This document shows, one piece after another, positions 26,977 to 36,340 of a DNA stretch of 64,000 bases (within the stretch, counting starts at the first letter, position 1; every line of letters starts with the position of its first letter). This DNA is from WHSW01 sp033856255 (GTDB lineage Bacteria; Actinomycetota; Thermoleophilia; Solirubrobacterales; 70-9): contig JAWVFH010000023.1 of the NCBI GenBank assembly GCA_033856255.1, positions 62,001 to 126,000 on the forward strand, given 5' to 3'. Under the pieces are notes generated by a model. That model saw nothing but the letters and a program-made list of their open reading frames with translations. It was not told the DNA's origin and ran no database searches. Made by a program: the position numbers and the translations under genes.

Positions 26977-29532
26977 CTACTCGTAGGCGAGCGCTTCGAG
27001 CACGTCGAGGCGCGAGGCGCGGCGGGCCGGCCCGATCGCGGCCAGGACGCCGGCGATCGCGGCCAGGACGAGCAGGCCGATCAGCTGGCCGATCGGGATC
27101 GAGAGCGTGAACCCCTGGTCGGCCAGCGGACGGCTGACCATGATCGCGAACAGGACCCCGAGCACGAGGCCCAGCAGGGCGCCGATCAGGGCCGTGATCA
27201 CAGCCTCGTAGCGGACCATCCGCCGCACCTGGCGCCGCGAGGTGCCGACCGCCCGCAGCAGCCCGAGCTCGCGGGTGCGCTCGTGGATCGTCAGCGCCAG
27301 GGTGTTGACGATCCCGAACAGCGAGACGATCACCGAGAGCAGCAGCAGCGCGTAGATGATCCCGAGCAGCTGGTTGAGCTGCTGGCCGATCGAGTCCTTG
27401 AGCTCCTGCTGGTCCTGCGACTGGACGGTCGGGAAATCGCTCGCGAGCAGGTCGTCGATCTGCGTGCGGACAGCGGCGACGTCGGCGTCCGGGGCGAGGG
27501 TCAGGAACACGTTCGTCGCGCTCTTGAGCTCGTTGTAGGCGGCGGCGTTGGCGTCGGAGGCGGCGTAGTCGCCGATGAAGTCGCTGTTGTCGGTGAACGT
27601 GCCGACGACGTTCAGGGTCAGCGTTTGGCCGCTGGCGGTCTTGGCGTCGAAGGTGTCGCCGACCCCGATCCCGTTGTCGTCGGCGAAGTTGCTGTCGACG
27701 ACCGCCTGGTCGGGCGTCAGGTTCGTGAGCAGCTCGTCGGAGCCGTTGTCCCAGTCGAGGCGCAGCACGTCGGCGGCGGTGCTCGGCTGGATCAGCGTCA
27801 GCGTCCCGTCCTGGCCGTCGACCTCGTCCTGGGTGAACCGCAGCGGCGAGGCGACCTCGACCCCGTCGATCTTCGAGACCGCGGCGACGGTGCCGATCGG
27901 GATGTCGGAGAAGCCGTCGTCGTTGGAGAGGATCAGGTCGGCTGTCAGGGTCTTGTCGATCGCGTCATCGATCGAGCCGCGGATCCCGGCGGCGAACACG
28001 GCCACGAACGAGACCAGCGCCAGGCCGATCATCAGCGCCGCCGCCGTGGATGCGGTGCGGCCGGGGTTGCGGATCGCGTTCTCGCGCGAGAGCTTGCCGG
28101 GCACGCCGCCGATCGCCTCCAGCGGCGCCCCGACGACCGAGGCGATCGGGGTGACCAGGAGCGGGCTGAGCAGGGCGACTCCGAGGAAGACGCCCACCGC
28201 GCCCACTCCGACCCAGGCCTCGCCCGGGTCGAGGGCGCCGAAGATCCCGAGCGCCATCGCCGCCGCGCCGAGGCCGGTGAGCACGACGCCTGCCGCGGTC
28301 CGGCGCCGCCGCTCGTCCGTGGTCTGGGGGACGACCCCGTCGCGAAGCCCGGATACCGGGGAGACCCGGGTCGCCCGCCGCGCCGGCATCAGCGCCGCGA
28401 GCACGGTGATCCCGGTGCCGAGGATCAGGCCGACGATGACGGTCCGCGGCTCGATCACGGTTCCGGTGTTCGGCAGGTCGATGCCGAGCGAGGCGAACAG
28501 GTTGCCGATCACCTTCGCGAAGCCGATCCCGAGCCCGACGCCGACGATCGCGGCGCCCAGTCCGATCAGGAAGGCCTCGAGGACCACGCTGGCGAGGATC
28601 TGGCGGCGGGAGGCGCCGAGGGTGCGCAGCATCGCGAACTCGCGGGTCCGCTGGGCGACGGTGATCGAGAAGGTGTTGAAGATCAGGAACGCGGCGACGA
28701 ACAGGGCGACGCCGGCGAAGATCAGCAGCGCCGTCTTCAGGAAGCCCGTAAAGGTGCTGATGTCGTCCTGCTGGGACTGGACGTTCTGGGCGCCCGTCTT
28801 CACGTCGAGGTCGTTCGGCAGGGCCGCCTTCAGGTTCGCCGCCAGGTGCTCGGGCGTGACGCCGGGGGCGGCGGCGACGGAGATCTGGTCGAGCTCGCCC
28901 TCCTTGCCGGTCAGCCGCTGGGCCTCGGGCAGGGTGAGTACCGCGATCGTCGCGCCGCCGAACGAGTCGACGTTGCCGAGCGTCGCGATCCCGCTCAGCG
29001 TGTACGTCTGCGTCGCGGCGCGGCCGGCGATCGTCACCTGGTCGCCGACCTCGAAGCCCTCGTCGTCGGCGGTCGCCTTGTCGACTACGACCTCGTGGTC
29101 GTTCGTCGGCGGCCCGCCCTCGGGGTACTCGAGCGGGTCAAAGCGGGCGCTGTAGGGCACGCTGACCGAGAAGCCGAGGCTCGGGGCGCCGTTGCCGCCG
29201 CGCGGGTCGCCGTCGGCGCCGATGATCGACATCTGCTGATCCGCGATCCCGCCTTCGGCGGCGGCGACGCCATCGACCGCCTCGACGCGCTTCAGCACGC
29301 TGTCGCTGAACGAGGGCGTGGTGTTGTCCTCGGTGCTGATCGCCTCCTTCGCGGTGACGACCGCGTCGATCCCCTCGTTCGACTGGACAAAGATGCGGTC
29401 GAAGGAGCGGTCGATCGTGTCCGTGAGCACATACGTGCCGGCGACCATCATCACGCCGAGCACGATCGCCAGCGAGGTGAGGACCGTGCGCAGCTTGCGC
29501 TCGGACAGGTTGCGCAGCGCGATCGCCGTCAT
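26977..29532 (-). CDS. MacB/FtsX-type ABC transporter permease
   Basis: 851 residues. An N-terminal membrane helix and periplasmic core domain (MacB_PCD) is followed by FtsX domains at about 270-390 and 730-845 (ALLLLSVIVSLFGIVNTLALTIHERTRELGLLRAVGTSRRQV, the family hallmark), with further helices between. The two-halved architecture with 8-10 membrane segments is that of lipoprotein or small-molecule exporters in Gram-positive bacteria, sometimes antimicrobial-peptide resistance pumps. It starts 5 bp after its ATPase and shares its transcript. Confidence 0.93.
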   Translation of the reverse strand: MTAIALRNLSERKLRTVLTSLAIVLGVMMVAGTYVLTDTIDRSFDRIFVQSNEGIDAVVTAKEAISTEDNTTPSFSDSVLKRVEAVDGVAAAEGGIADQQMSIIGADGDPRGGNGAPSLGFSVSVPYSARFDPLEYPEGGPPTNDHEVVVDKATADDEGFEVGDQVTIAGRAATQTYTLSGIATLGNVDSFGGATIAVLTLPEAQRLTGKEGELDQISVAAAPGVTPEHLAANLKAALPNDLDVKTGAQNVQSQQDDISTFTGFLKTALLIFAGVALFVAAFLIFNTFSITVAQRTREFAMLRTLGASRRQILASVVLEAFLIGLGAAIVGVGLGIGFAKVIGNLFASLGIDLPNTGTVIEPRTVIVGLILGTGITVLAALMPARRATRVSPVSGLRDGVVPQTTDERRRRTAAGVVLTGLGAAAMALGIFGALDPGEAWVGVGAVGVFLGVALLSPLLVTPIASVVGAPLEAIGGVPGKLSRENAIRNPGRTASTAAALMIGLALVSFVAVFAAGIRGSIDDAIDKTLTADLILSNDDGFSDIPIGTVAAVSKIDGVEVASPLRFTQDEVDGQDGTLTLIQPSTAADVLRLDWDNGSDELLTNLTPDQAVVDSNFADDNGIGVGDTFDAKTASGQTLTLNVVGTFTDNSDFIGDYAASDANAAAYNELKSATNVFLTLAPDADVAAVRTQIDDLLASDFPTVQSQDQQELKDSIGQQLNQLLGIIYALLLLSVIVSLFGIVNTLALTIHERTRELGLLRAVGTSRRQVRRMVRYEAVITALIGALLGLVLGVLFAIMVSRPLADQGFTLSIPIGQLIGLLVLAAIAGVLAAIGPARRASRLDVLEALAYE

Positions 29533-29537
29533 CGGAG

Positions 29538-30287
29538 CTAACCCACCTGCTTCATCAGGTCGAGGACCTGCTCGGGGCTTCCGGCCGGCCCGTCGCGGAC
29601 GATCCGGCCGTCGACGAGGACCAGCACCCGGTCTGCGACCGCCGCCGCCGCGGCGTCGTGGGTGACCATGACCACCGTCTGTCCGAGCTCATCGACGGCG
29701 GTGCGCAGGAGGGCGAGCACCTCCTCGCTGGAACGCGAGTCGAGGTTCCCGGTCGGCTCGTCGGCGAAGACGACCGCCGGCTCGCTCATCAGCGCGCGGG
29801 CGATCGCCACCCGCTGCTGCTGGCCGCCGGAGAGCTCCGCGGGGCGGTGGTCGAGCCGATCGGCGAGCCCGACGGCGGCGATCAGGCGGTCGAAGCGCGC
29901 CTGATCGGGGTCGCGGCCGGCGAGCTTCAGCGGCAAGAGGATGTTCTCGCGGGCGTCGAGCACCGGCAGCAGGTTGAAGAACTGGAAGACGAAGCCGACG
30001 TTGTCGCGGCGCAGCTCGGTGAGATCGGCGTCGTCGAGGCCGGCGAGGTCGACGCCGTCGATCACCACCGTTCCGGAGGTGGGGCGGTCGAGGCCGGCGA
30101 GGATGTGCATCAGGGTCGACTTGCCCGAGCCCGACGGGCCCATGATCGCGGTCAGCCCACCGGACGGGAACTCGACCGAAACGCCGTCGAGCGCGGTCAC
30201 CGCCGCCTCGCCCTCGCCGTACACGCGGCGGACGTCGGTGGCGCTGACGATGGTCTTGGTCTCGACCGGTGCGGCGGGCTGACTCAA
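29538..30287 (-). CDS. ABC transporter ATP-binding protein (LolD/MacB type)
   Basis: 249 residues if started at TTG 30287, which has GAAAGGA in the right position upstream; the frame is open for 52 more codons of unlikely sequence. Walker A GPSGSGKS (50-57), Q-loop FVFQFFNLLP, signature LSGGQQQRVAIARAL, Walker B VVFADEPTGNLD and the H-loop VTHD are all intact, so it should hydrolyse ATP. It energises the adjacent permease. The lipoprotein gene upstream on the same strand could belong to the same unit. Confidence 0.92.
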   Translation of the reverse strand: MSQPAAPVETKTIVSATDVRRVYGEGEAAVTALDGVSVEFPSGGLTAIMGPSGSGKSTLMHILAGLDRPTSGTVVIDGVDLAGLDDADLTELRRDNVGFVFQFFNLLPVLDARENILLPLKLAGRDPDQARFDRLIAAVGLADRLDHRPAELSGGQQQRVAIARALMSEPAVVFADEPTGNLDSRSSEEVLALLRTAVDELGQTVVMVTHDAAAAAVADRVLVLVDGRIVRDGPAGSPEQVLDLMKQVG

Positions 30288-30390
30288 CTCGTGTCCTTTC
30301 GATGGTGGGGTGCGGGCAATCCTTCCCGGTGGGCCGGGCACGCCGCAATTGGGAATCTCCCCAAGCCGACCCTCGGACCCCCTGGCCGGG

Positions 30391-31044
30391 TCAACTCGGC
30401 GGCGAGAGCACCGACGGGGGGATGTCGGCGATCCCGACTGCACGGTAAAGGGTCGCGCTCGGTTTGGCCACGAGCCACCGCCCGCCGTTTCGGCTCAGGT
30501 AGACGATGTCGTCCTCGATCGACTTCTCGTCGCGATCCGCGAACGTGGTGACCACGCTCGCCACGACCGTCGCCGAGCGTCCGTCGAGCTCGGCGATCCG
30601 GGTGTCCGTCACCTTCACCCCGGCCCAGACCGGGAGCCCGCGGGGGTCGCGGTAGCCGATCGAGGCCTCGAGCGAGGCGGCGCAGCCGGCCCGCGGCTCG
30701 GGCAGCTGAACCTCGTCGATCACGCCGGGGGCGAGCAGGGCGCAGGCGGAGGCACCGTCGCGGGCGTCGAGCGCCTCGATGTAGTCGCGCGCCGTCCGCT
30801 CTGCCCGGCGCTCGAGCGCGTTCACCCGCGGGTCCGCGGTCGCGGTCTCGGCGGGCCCCGGGGCCTCGCCCGGCCGGGTGGCCTCGGAGGTCGAGGTCAC
30901 GGTCGTCGTGCTCGCCGAGGGCAGGGGCACGGTGGTCGTCGAGGCGACCGGCCGATCGCCACCCCCGCACCCGCTGACCGTGACGGCGCCGATCGCGGCA
31001 AGCACCCCGATTGAGATCGACCTGGAGCTCATTGAACCCTGCAT
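30391..31044 (-). CDS. Lipoprotein with NTF2-like C-terminal domain
   Basis: 217 residues. The N-terminal signal ends in the lipobox VSGC followed by GGGDRP, so it should be lipid-anchored outside the membrane. A Thr/Ser/Pro-rich linker (TTTVPLPSASTTTVTSTSEAT) precedes a domain starting RTARDYIEALDARDGASACALLAPGVIDEV, which resembles the NTF2-fold lipoproteins common in actinobacteria. Function unknown. It lies upstream of the ABC transporter on the same strand with a 103-bp gap. Confidence 0.75.
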   Translation of the reverse strand: MQGSMSSRSISIGVLAAIGAVTVSGCGGGDRPVASTTTVPLPSASTTTVTSTSEATRPGEAPGPAETATADPRVNALERRAERTARDYIEALDARDGASACALLAPGVIDEVQLPEPRAGCAASLEASIGYRDPRGLPVWAGVKVTDTRIAELDGRSATVVASVVTTFADRDEKSIEDDIVYLSRNGGRWLVAKPSATLYRAVGIADIPPSVLSPPS

Positions 31045-31090
31045 TTTCCGGCGATCCGGGACGCGCTTGGCGTCCGCGGGTTCGCATACC

Positions 31091-31117
31091 TTGACAGCCG
31101 GTGTCCTCCGCTAATCT
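31091..31117 (+). promoter_or_regulatory. Putative promoter of the transketolase genes
   Basis: A perfect TTGACA (31091-31096), 15-bp spacer, TAATCT (31112-31117), then 7 nt to GTG 31125. The short spacer is a weakness; the distance to the GTG fits a leaderless transcript and favours 31125 over GTG 31101 as the start. Confidence 0.42.
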
Positions 31118-31124
31118 CGCCAGC

Positions 31125-32054
31125 GTGACCCACCTGAGGCCGGTCCCCGATCCGAAGCCTCCGGCGCGCACCGACGACCGTCAGCCGACGATCGCCGAGC
31201 TCGAGCGCTGGGCGACGGTGCTGCGCATGGACTGCGTCTCGATGCTCGCGGTGGCGAAGTCGGGGCATCTCGACTCCTCGCTGTCGTCCGCCGACGTTGT
31301 CGCCGCCCTCTACTACCGGGTCCTTCGCCACAACCCGGAGAACCCGGCGTGGCCCGAGCGCGATCGCTTCGTCCTCTGCAAGGGCCACGCGGCGCCGATC
31401 CAGTACGCCGCTCTCGCCCACACCGGCTACTTCCCGCGCGAGGACCTGATGGGCCTGCGCCAGATCGGCGCCCACCTCCAGGGCCACCCGGACATGAACC
31501 GGACCCCGGGGGTCGAGGTCTCGACGGGCTCGCTCGGCCAGGGCCTCTCGATGTGCCTGGGAATCGCGCTGGCGCTGCGCCTGGACGGCCTCTCCGAGAC
31601 GGCGCACGTCTTCGGCCTGCTCTCCGACGGCGACTGCCAGGAGGGTCAGACGTGGGAGGCCGCGACCGCCGTGCCGCACTTCGGGGTCACGAACCTGACC
31701 GCGATCGTCGACTACAACCACCTGCAGACCGACGGCACCACCGAGGAGGTCATGGACACCGGCGACGTGCGCGCCAAGTTCGAGGCCTTCGGCTGGGACG
31801 CGGTCGAGATCGACGGCCACGACATGAACGCCGTGGTCGAGGCGCTGGAGCGCAGCCGGACGCTGGAGCGCCCGGCGGCGATCGTCTGCCAGACAACGAA
31901 GGGCAAGGGCGTCTCGGCGATGGAGGGTCGCTTCGGCTTCCACGGCAAGGCGGCGGTGAGCCCGGAGTTCGCCGCCGAGGCGCTGGAGGAGCTGGAGGAG
32001 CGGATCGAACAGCAGACCAAGGCGCTGCAGAGCGCCGAGGACGCGGAGGAGTAG
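31125..32054 (+). CDS. Transketolase, N-terminal subunit
   Basis: 309 residues (GTG 31125; GTG 31101 would add 8). Thiamine-diphosphate-binding half of a split transketolase: KSGHLDSSLSSADVVAALYY, FVLCKGHAAPIQYAALA, HPDMNRTPGVEVSTGSLGQGLSM and the TPP motif SDGDCQEGQTWEAATAVPHFGVTNLTAIVDYN. It works with the next gene as a heteromer in the pentose-phosphate pathway. The split form is known in archaea and in several bacterial lineages including actinobacteria. Confidence 0.93.
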   Translation: MTHLRPVPDPKPPARTDDRQPTIAELERWATVLRMDCVSMLAVAKSGHLDSSLSSADVVAALYYRVLRHNPENPAWPERDRFVLCKGHAAPIQYAALAHTGYFPREDLMGLRQIGAHLQGHPDMNRTPGVEVSTGSLGQGLSMCLGIALALRLDGLSETAHVFGLLSDGDCQEGQTWEAATAVPHFGVTNLTAIVDYNHLQTDGTTEEVMDTGDVRAKFEAFGWDAVEIDGHDMNAVVEALERSRTLERPAAIVCQTTKGKGVSAMEGRFGFHGKAAVSPEFAAEALEELEERIEQQTKALQSAEDAEE

Positions 32055-32056
32055 CG

Positions 32057-33058
32057 ATGCCGGCCGAGGCGAAGAGCGAGCCGGCCGCGACCCGGGCCGC
32101 CTACGGCGAGGCGCTCGCCGACCTCGGCGAGGTCCACGAGGACGTCGTCGCCCTCGACGCCGACCTCGCGGTCTCGACCCAGTCGATGAAGTTCGGCAAG
32201 CGATTCCCGGAGCGCTTCTTCAACTGCGGCGCGGCGGAGGCGAACATGATGTCGATGGCCTGCGGGCTGGCCGCCACGGGCAAGGTCCCCTACGCCTCGA
32301 CCTTCGCGATCTTCGCGGCCGGGCGCGCCTATGACCAGGTCCGCCTCGGGATCGCCCACAACGAGCTCAAGGTCCGGATCGGCGCCTCGCACGGCGGCGT
32401 CTCGCTGGGCGAGGACGGCGCCTCGCACGCGATGATCGAGGACATCGCGCTGATGCGGGCGATGCCGCGGATGCAGGTCGTCGTCCCCGCCGACTACAAC
32501 CAGGCGTATCGCGCCGTGATCGACAGCTACGAGGCCAACGACGAGCCGATGTACATGCGCTTCGGCCGTCCCGCGACCCCGCCCGTCTACGACGAGATCC
32601 CCGACTCGCTCGGCAGCGGGGTGGACGTGATCCGCGAGGGCAAGGACATCAGCCTGATCGCCACCGGCCACATGGTCTGGCGGGCGCTGGAGGCGGCCGA
32701 GAAGCTCGAGTCGGAGGACGGCGTGGAGGCGGAGGTGATCAACGTCTCGATCATCAAGCCGCTCGCCTCGGCGCCGATCCTCGAGTCGCTGTCGAAGACC
32801 GGGGTCGCGGTGACCGCCGAGGAGCACCGGGTCGCCGGCGGGCTCGCCGACGCGGTGCGCACGGTCGCCGCCGAGCAGCACCCGGTGCCGATCTTCGCCG
32901 TCGGCATGGGCGACGAGTTCAGCCTCTCGGGCACCGGCGAGGCCTGCATGGAGCACTTCGGGCTCACCGCCCGCGGGATCGGCGACCGCGCCCGCGAGGC
33001 GCTACTGCTGAAGCCGATCGTCTCCCGCGCGCCGCTCTTCGGGCCCGAGTGGACCTGA
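32057..33058 (+). CDS. Transketolase, C-terminal subunit
   Basis: 333 residues. It starts 2 bp after the N-terminal subunit. Pyrimidine-binding domain with the catalytic Glu in FNCGAAEANMMSMACGLA, the conserved YASTFAIFAAGRAYDQVR, and ASHGGVSLGEDGASHAMIEDIA. A transketolase C-terminal domain follows (TGHMVWRALEAAEKL...VSIIKPL...TAEEHRVAGGLADAV). Together with the preceding gene it would form a complete enzyme. No separate transaldolase or other pentose-phosphate gene is nearby. Confidence 0.93.
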   Translation: MPAEAKSEPAATRAAYGEALADLGEVHEDVVALDADLAVSTQSMKFGKRFPERFFNCGAAEANMMSMACGLAATGKVPYASTFAIFAAGRAYDQVRLGIAHNELKVRIGASHGGVSLGEDGASHAMIEDIALMRAMPRMQVVVPADYNQAYRAVIDSYEANDEPMYMRFGRPATPPVYDEIPDSLGSGVDVIREGKDISLIATGHMVWRALEAAEKLESEDGVEAEVINVSIIKPLASAPILESLSKTGVAVTAEEHRVAGGLADAVRTVAAEQHPVPIFAVGMGDEFSLSGTGEACMEHFGLTARGIGDRAREALLLKPIVSRAPLFGPEWT

Positions 33059-33059
33059 G

Positions 33060-33806
33060 CTAGGGCCGGCGCGGAGCCGCGGCCGCCGGAGGCAGCTCCA
33101 TCGAGGCGAGCTGGTTGCGGAGAGCCGTGTCCGGGACCCGGATCATGCCCCTCGTCGGGCGGTCGAGGTCGGCGATCACGAGCAACAGGAACGAAACAAG
33201 GAGTGATGCGAGGGCGACCGCGACCACGCCCCGCCCGATGATCGCCAGGTAGGCGCCGAGCAGGCCGAGGGCAAGCGCGGCGCCGAGGATCTCGAGCACG
33301 AAGACTGCGATCGGGACCTGGTTGTTGAGCGCCGCGATGCGCGTGCTCTGGGCGTCGATCATCTCGTTCAGGGTCTCGATGTAAAGCCGCGCGGCGCTCG
33401 CCACCGGCTCGGTGTCGAGGGCCTGCCCACCGAGGGCCCAGAGTTGGCGTTGAAGCTGCCCTTCGGTCCCCGCGGTCGCCTTTGCCTGATCGCTGCCCGG
33501 GATCGTGTCGGACAGCCGCAGGGCGCTCTCGGTGTAGTCGACCAGCACCGTCAGCGACCTGGTCCGGATCGGCTCGGGCAGCGTCTGCGCTCGCAGATAC
33601 GTCGTCCCGATCGTGTTCGCTTCGTCGACGATTGCCGCGCGGCGATTCTCATACCTCGACACCGCCAGGGAGAGGCCGAACGCGAGGATCAATCCGACTA
33701 CGCCGAGCAGCGCTCCCTGGAGGACTCCGAACGGTTCCTTGAGGTCGTCGGAGAGGTGTCGTACGCGGTGCCCAAGGAAGACGCCGAGCGCCGTCGCGCC
33801 GAGCAC
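33060..33806 (-). CDS. DUF4239 (bestrophin-like) membrane protein
   Basis: 248 residues from GTG 33806. Two helices near the N-terminus and two near residues 170-215 flank an extracytoplasmic helical domain (NRRAAIVDEANTIGTTYLRAQTLP is the DUF4239 hallmark). The frame stays open for about 20 codons upstream, and these encode more of a hydrophobic segment (FELALVIFGVV). The true start may therefore be a rarer codon upstream, since the GTG trims the first helix. Converges on the transketolase genes with a 1-bp gap. Confidence 0.75.
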   Translation of the reverse strand: MLGATALGVFLGHRVRHLSDDLKEPFGVLQGALLGVVGLILAFGLSLAVSRYENRRAAIVDEANTIGTTYLRAQTLPEPIRTRSLTVLVDYTESALRLSDTIPGSDQAKATAGTEGQLQRQLWALGGQALDTEPVASAARLYIETLNEMIDAQSTRIAALNNQVPIAVFVLEILGAALALGLLGAYLAIIGRGVVAVALASLLVSFLLLVIADLDRPTRGMIRVPDTALRNQLASMELPPAAAAPRRP

Positions 33807-33875
33807 GACCCCGAAGATGACCAGGGCCAGCTCGAAGCTGGAGAGCCTGAAGAGGAAGATGGCGCGCGGACGCGC

Positions 33876-34169
33876 TCAGATCCCGAGCAGCTGCTTCTTC
33901 TTCGCCTCGAAGTCCTCGGCGGTGATCACGCCCTCGTCGCGAAGCTTGGCGAGCTGCTCGAGCTCCGCGGCGTAGTCGGGCGCGGCGGCCGGCGCGGGCG
34001 CTGCCGCGGCCGGCGGGGGCGCGGCGGGGGCCTGCTGCTCGTACTGCTCCTGCTCCTGCGCAGCCCACCTCTGCTGCTGGCGATGCTGGACGCGGCCGGC
34101 CACGCCCACCGCGACGCCCGCCCTTGCGGCGGTGCCAACGAGCCCGGGGCCTCTTCTCATCAATGGCAT
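33876..34169 (-). CDS. SHOCT-domain small protein
   Basis: 97 residues from ATG 34169 (preceded by GAGAAAGAGAAC); a longer frame opens at 34208 but overlaps the upstream gene. A basic, glycine-rich N-terminus (possible membrane-associated GLVGTAARAGVAVGVAG) and a Gln/Pro/Ala linker lead to a C-terminal SHOCT motif: YAAELEQLAKLRDEGVITAEDFEAKKKQLLGI. SHOCT tails are believed to mediate oligomerisation. Same strand as the DUF6325 gene, with which such proteins often co-occur. Confidence 0.82.
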   Translation of the reverse strand: MPLMRRGPGLVGTAARAGVAVGVAGRVQHRQQQRWAAQEQEQYEQQAPAAPPPAAAAPAPAAAPDYAAELEQLAKLRDEGVITAEDFEAKKKQLLGI

Positions 34170-34186
34170 CTCAGTTCTCTTTCTCG

Positions 34187-34618
34187 CTAGGCGTTGGCGT
34201 GGGCCCACTCGCGGGCCGCGACGACGATTTCATGGGGGACGCGTCCGAGGTCGTAGAGCTCGCCGCCGGCGTCGCGGATCGCGTCCGTGAGGCGCGTCGC
34301 CCACAGGTCCTCCCAGACCAGCAGCGCCGCGGACGAGTTCGGCTCGAGCTCCTCTCCGGCCGCCGTCAGGTCCTCCTCGTTGAAGAGGCCGGCCGTCTCA
34401 GCCCCCGCCTTCTCCAGGGCAGCCTGGACCTCGGGATCGAGGTCGGAGAGCTCGAACCCGGCCACCTGTCCGTCGCTGTCCTTCGCGACGAAGGCGAGGT
34501 CGATGATCCGGATCGTTTCGGATTCGACCAGGTCCTGCAGCGCCGGGGCGATCTCCCCCTTGAACTCGTTGCCCGGGAAGGCGACGATCATGTACTCGAC
34601 CGGCCCGATCTCACTCAT
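34187..34618 (-). CDS. DUF6325/DUF1269-type small protein
   Basis: 143 residues starting MSEIGPVEYMIVAFPGNEFKGEIAPALQDLVESETIRIIDLAFVAKDSDGQV. This sequence type is typical of DUF6325 proteins of actinobacteria. The C-terminal NSSAALLVWEDLWATRLTDAIRDAGGELYDLGRVPHEIV completes the domain. Soluble, acidic; function unknown. It lies 17 bp upstream of the SHOCT gene on the same strand, consistent with a two-gene unit. Confidence 0.78.
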   Translation of the reverse strand: MSEIGPVEYMIVAFPGNEFKGEIAPALQDLVESETIRIIDLAFVAKDSDGQVAGFELSDLDPEVQAALEKAGAETAGLFNEEDLTAAGEELEPNSSAALLVWEDLWATRLTDAIRDAGGELYDLGRVPHEIVVAAREWAHANA

Positions 34619-34683
34619 GCGTTTCCCGCTTTCTCGTCTCGGTTAGGTCTGTGCGTCAAACCTATCGCGCCGGGGCTCGACGG

Positions 34684-34689
34684 TAGGGT
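34684..34689 (+). promoter_or_regulatory. TAGGGT -10-like box before the MFS gene
   Basis: TAGGGT, 7 nt, then GTG 34697; no Shine-Dalgarno. Leaderless pattern. Confidence 0.35.
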
Positions 34690-34696
34690 CACCGCT

Positions 34697-36340
34697 GTGA
34701 ACGCTGAGTCAGCCGGAGTCCGCGCGGCGACGGGCATCGTCCTCGCCACGCTCGCGGCGGGGCAGTTCGTGATGGCCCTCGACACCACGGTCATGAACAC
34801 GGCGATCGCGACGGTCGCCGACGATCTCGGAACCACCGTCACCGGGATCCAGACCGCGATCACGCTCTACACCCTGGTGATGGCGTCGCTGATGGTCACC
34901 GGCGGGAAGATCGGCGAGATCATCGGTCGCAAGCGGGCCTTCTCGATTGGCTGCATCGTCTACGCCTGCGGGTCGTTCACGACCTCCCTGGCCCCGAACC
35001 TGACCGTGCTGATCATCGGCTGGTCGTTCCTCGAGGGCCTGGGCGCCGTGCTGATCATGCCCGCGATCGTCGCGCTGGTCGCATCGAACTTCGGACGCTC
35101 CGAGCGCCCGCGCGCCTACGGGCTCGTCGCGGCGGCCGGCGCGATCGCGGCGGCGCTGGGGCCGGTGATCGGCGGGGCGTTCACCACCTACGCCTCGTGG
35201 CGCTGGGTGTTCGCCGGCGAGGTGCTGATCGTGCTGGTGATCCTGGCCCTGGCCCGGCGGATGAACGACCGGCCGGCGGAGGAGGGTGTCCGCCTCGACC
35301 TCGTCGGCACGGCGCTGTCCGCGGCCGGGCTCGGGTTGATCGTGCTGGGGATCCTGAAGTCCGGCACCTGGGGCATCGTGAACCCGAAGCCGGGAGCTCC
35401 CGAGTGGGTCGGGCTCTCGCCGGTGATCTGGCTCGTCCTCGCCGGTGGAGTGGCTCTGGCCGCCTTCCTCGCTTGGGAGAGCCGGCGCATCAAGCGCGGC
35501 GACGGGGCCCTGATCGACCCGCAGCTGCTGCGCAACCTGCAGCTGCGCGGTGGGGTGATCTCTTTCCTCTTCACGTTCCTGCTCCAGGCCGGGCTGTTCT
35601 TCGCCGTGCCGCTGTTCCTCTCGATCGCGCTCGGCCTCTCGGCGGTCGAAACGGGCGTCCGGCTGTTGCCGCTGTCGCTCTCGTTGTTGCTGTTCGCCAC
35701 CGGCATCCCCAGGCTGCTCCCCGATGTCTCGCCCCGGCGGGTCATCCGCCTCGGGTTCATGGGGCTGTTCACCGGACTCGTGCTACTGGTCGCCCTCCTC
35801 GACATCAGCGCCGGCCCAGAGGTCATCACCTGGCCCCTGCTGCTCTGCGGCGCCGGGATCGGCGCGCTGGCCTCGCAGCTCGGCAGCGTGACCGTCTCGG
35901 CGGTGCCCGACGAGAAGAGCGGCGAGGTCGGTGGTCTCCAGAACACGGGAACCCAGCTCGGTGCCTCGATCGGCACCGCCCTGGCGGGCGCCGTGCTGAT
36001 CTCGGCGCTGACCGCTTCGTTTTTCACCGGGGTCCAGAACAACCCGGATGTGCCTGAGGGTCTCGCCTCGCAGGCACAGACGGAGCTCGCGAGCGGGGTC
36101 CCGTTCATTTCCGACAAAGACCTCGAGACCGCGCTAGCGGATGCCGACGTACCTCCGGCGACGGCCGATGCCGTGCTGGAGGCGAATGAGCAGGGCCGGA
36201 TCGACGGGTTGCGATCCGCCGTATCGGTCCTCGCGCTGCTGGCCCTGGTCGCCCTTCTCTTCACCAGCCACCTCCCGACGGTGCAACCCGGGGCCGAGCC
36301 GCGCGCGGGCCCGGCCGCTACGGAGCCTGCGCCGGCGTAG
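34697..36340 (+). CDS. DHA2-family (14-helix) MFS efflux transporter
   Basis: 547 residues from GTG 34697 (a longer open frame upstream overlaps DUF6325 and is spurious). LAAGQFVMALDTTVMNTAIATVADDLG is the helix-1 motif of DHA2 drug:proton antiporters, and IGEIIGRKRAF carries the helix 2-3 loop motif A. Fourteen hydrophobic segments can be counted, with an extracytoplasmic loop (about 440-510, VQNNPDVPEG...) before the last helix. Substrates are unknown. The 3' end overlaps the convergent ClC gene by 23 bp. Confidence 0.9.
   Translation: MNAESAGVRAATGIVLATLAAGQFVMALDTTVMNTAIATVADDLGTTVTGIQTAITLYTLVMASLMVTGGKIGEIIGRKRAFSIGCIVYACGSFTTSLAPNLTVLIIGWSFLEGLGAVLIMPAIVALVASNFGRSERPRAYGLVAAAGAIAAALGPVIGGAFTTYASWRWVFAGEVLIVLVILALARRMNDRPAEEGVRLDLVGTALSAAGLGLIVLGILKSGTWGIVNPKPGAPEWVGLSPVIWLVLAGGVALAAFLAWESRRIKRGDGALIDPQLLRNLQLRGGVISFLFTFLLQAGLFFAVPLFLSIALGLSAVETGVRLLPLSLSLLLFATGIPRLLPDVSPRRVIRLGFMGLFTGLVLLVALLDISAGPEVITWPLLLCGAGIGALASQLGSVTVSAVPDEKSGEVGGLQNTGTQLGASIGTALAGAVLISALTASFFTGVQNNPDVPEGLASQAQTELASGVPFISDKDLETALADADVPPATADAVLEANEQGRIDGLRSAVSVLALLALVALLFTSHLPTVQPGAEPRAGPAATEPAPA

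Noticed and set aside
27283..29541. 752-residue plus-strand frame opposite the ABC permease
   Set aside because: Low-complexity Arg/Asp/Gly sequence; antisense of a well-supported permease.
34124..34696. N-terminal extension of the MFS frame
   Set aside because: It is antisense to the DUF6325 gene; family similarity begins just after GTG 34697, with a promoter-like box just before it.
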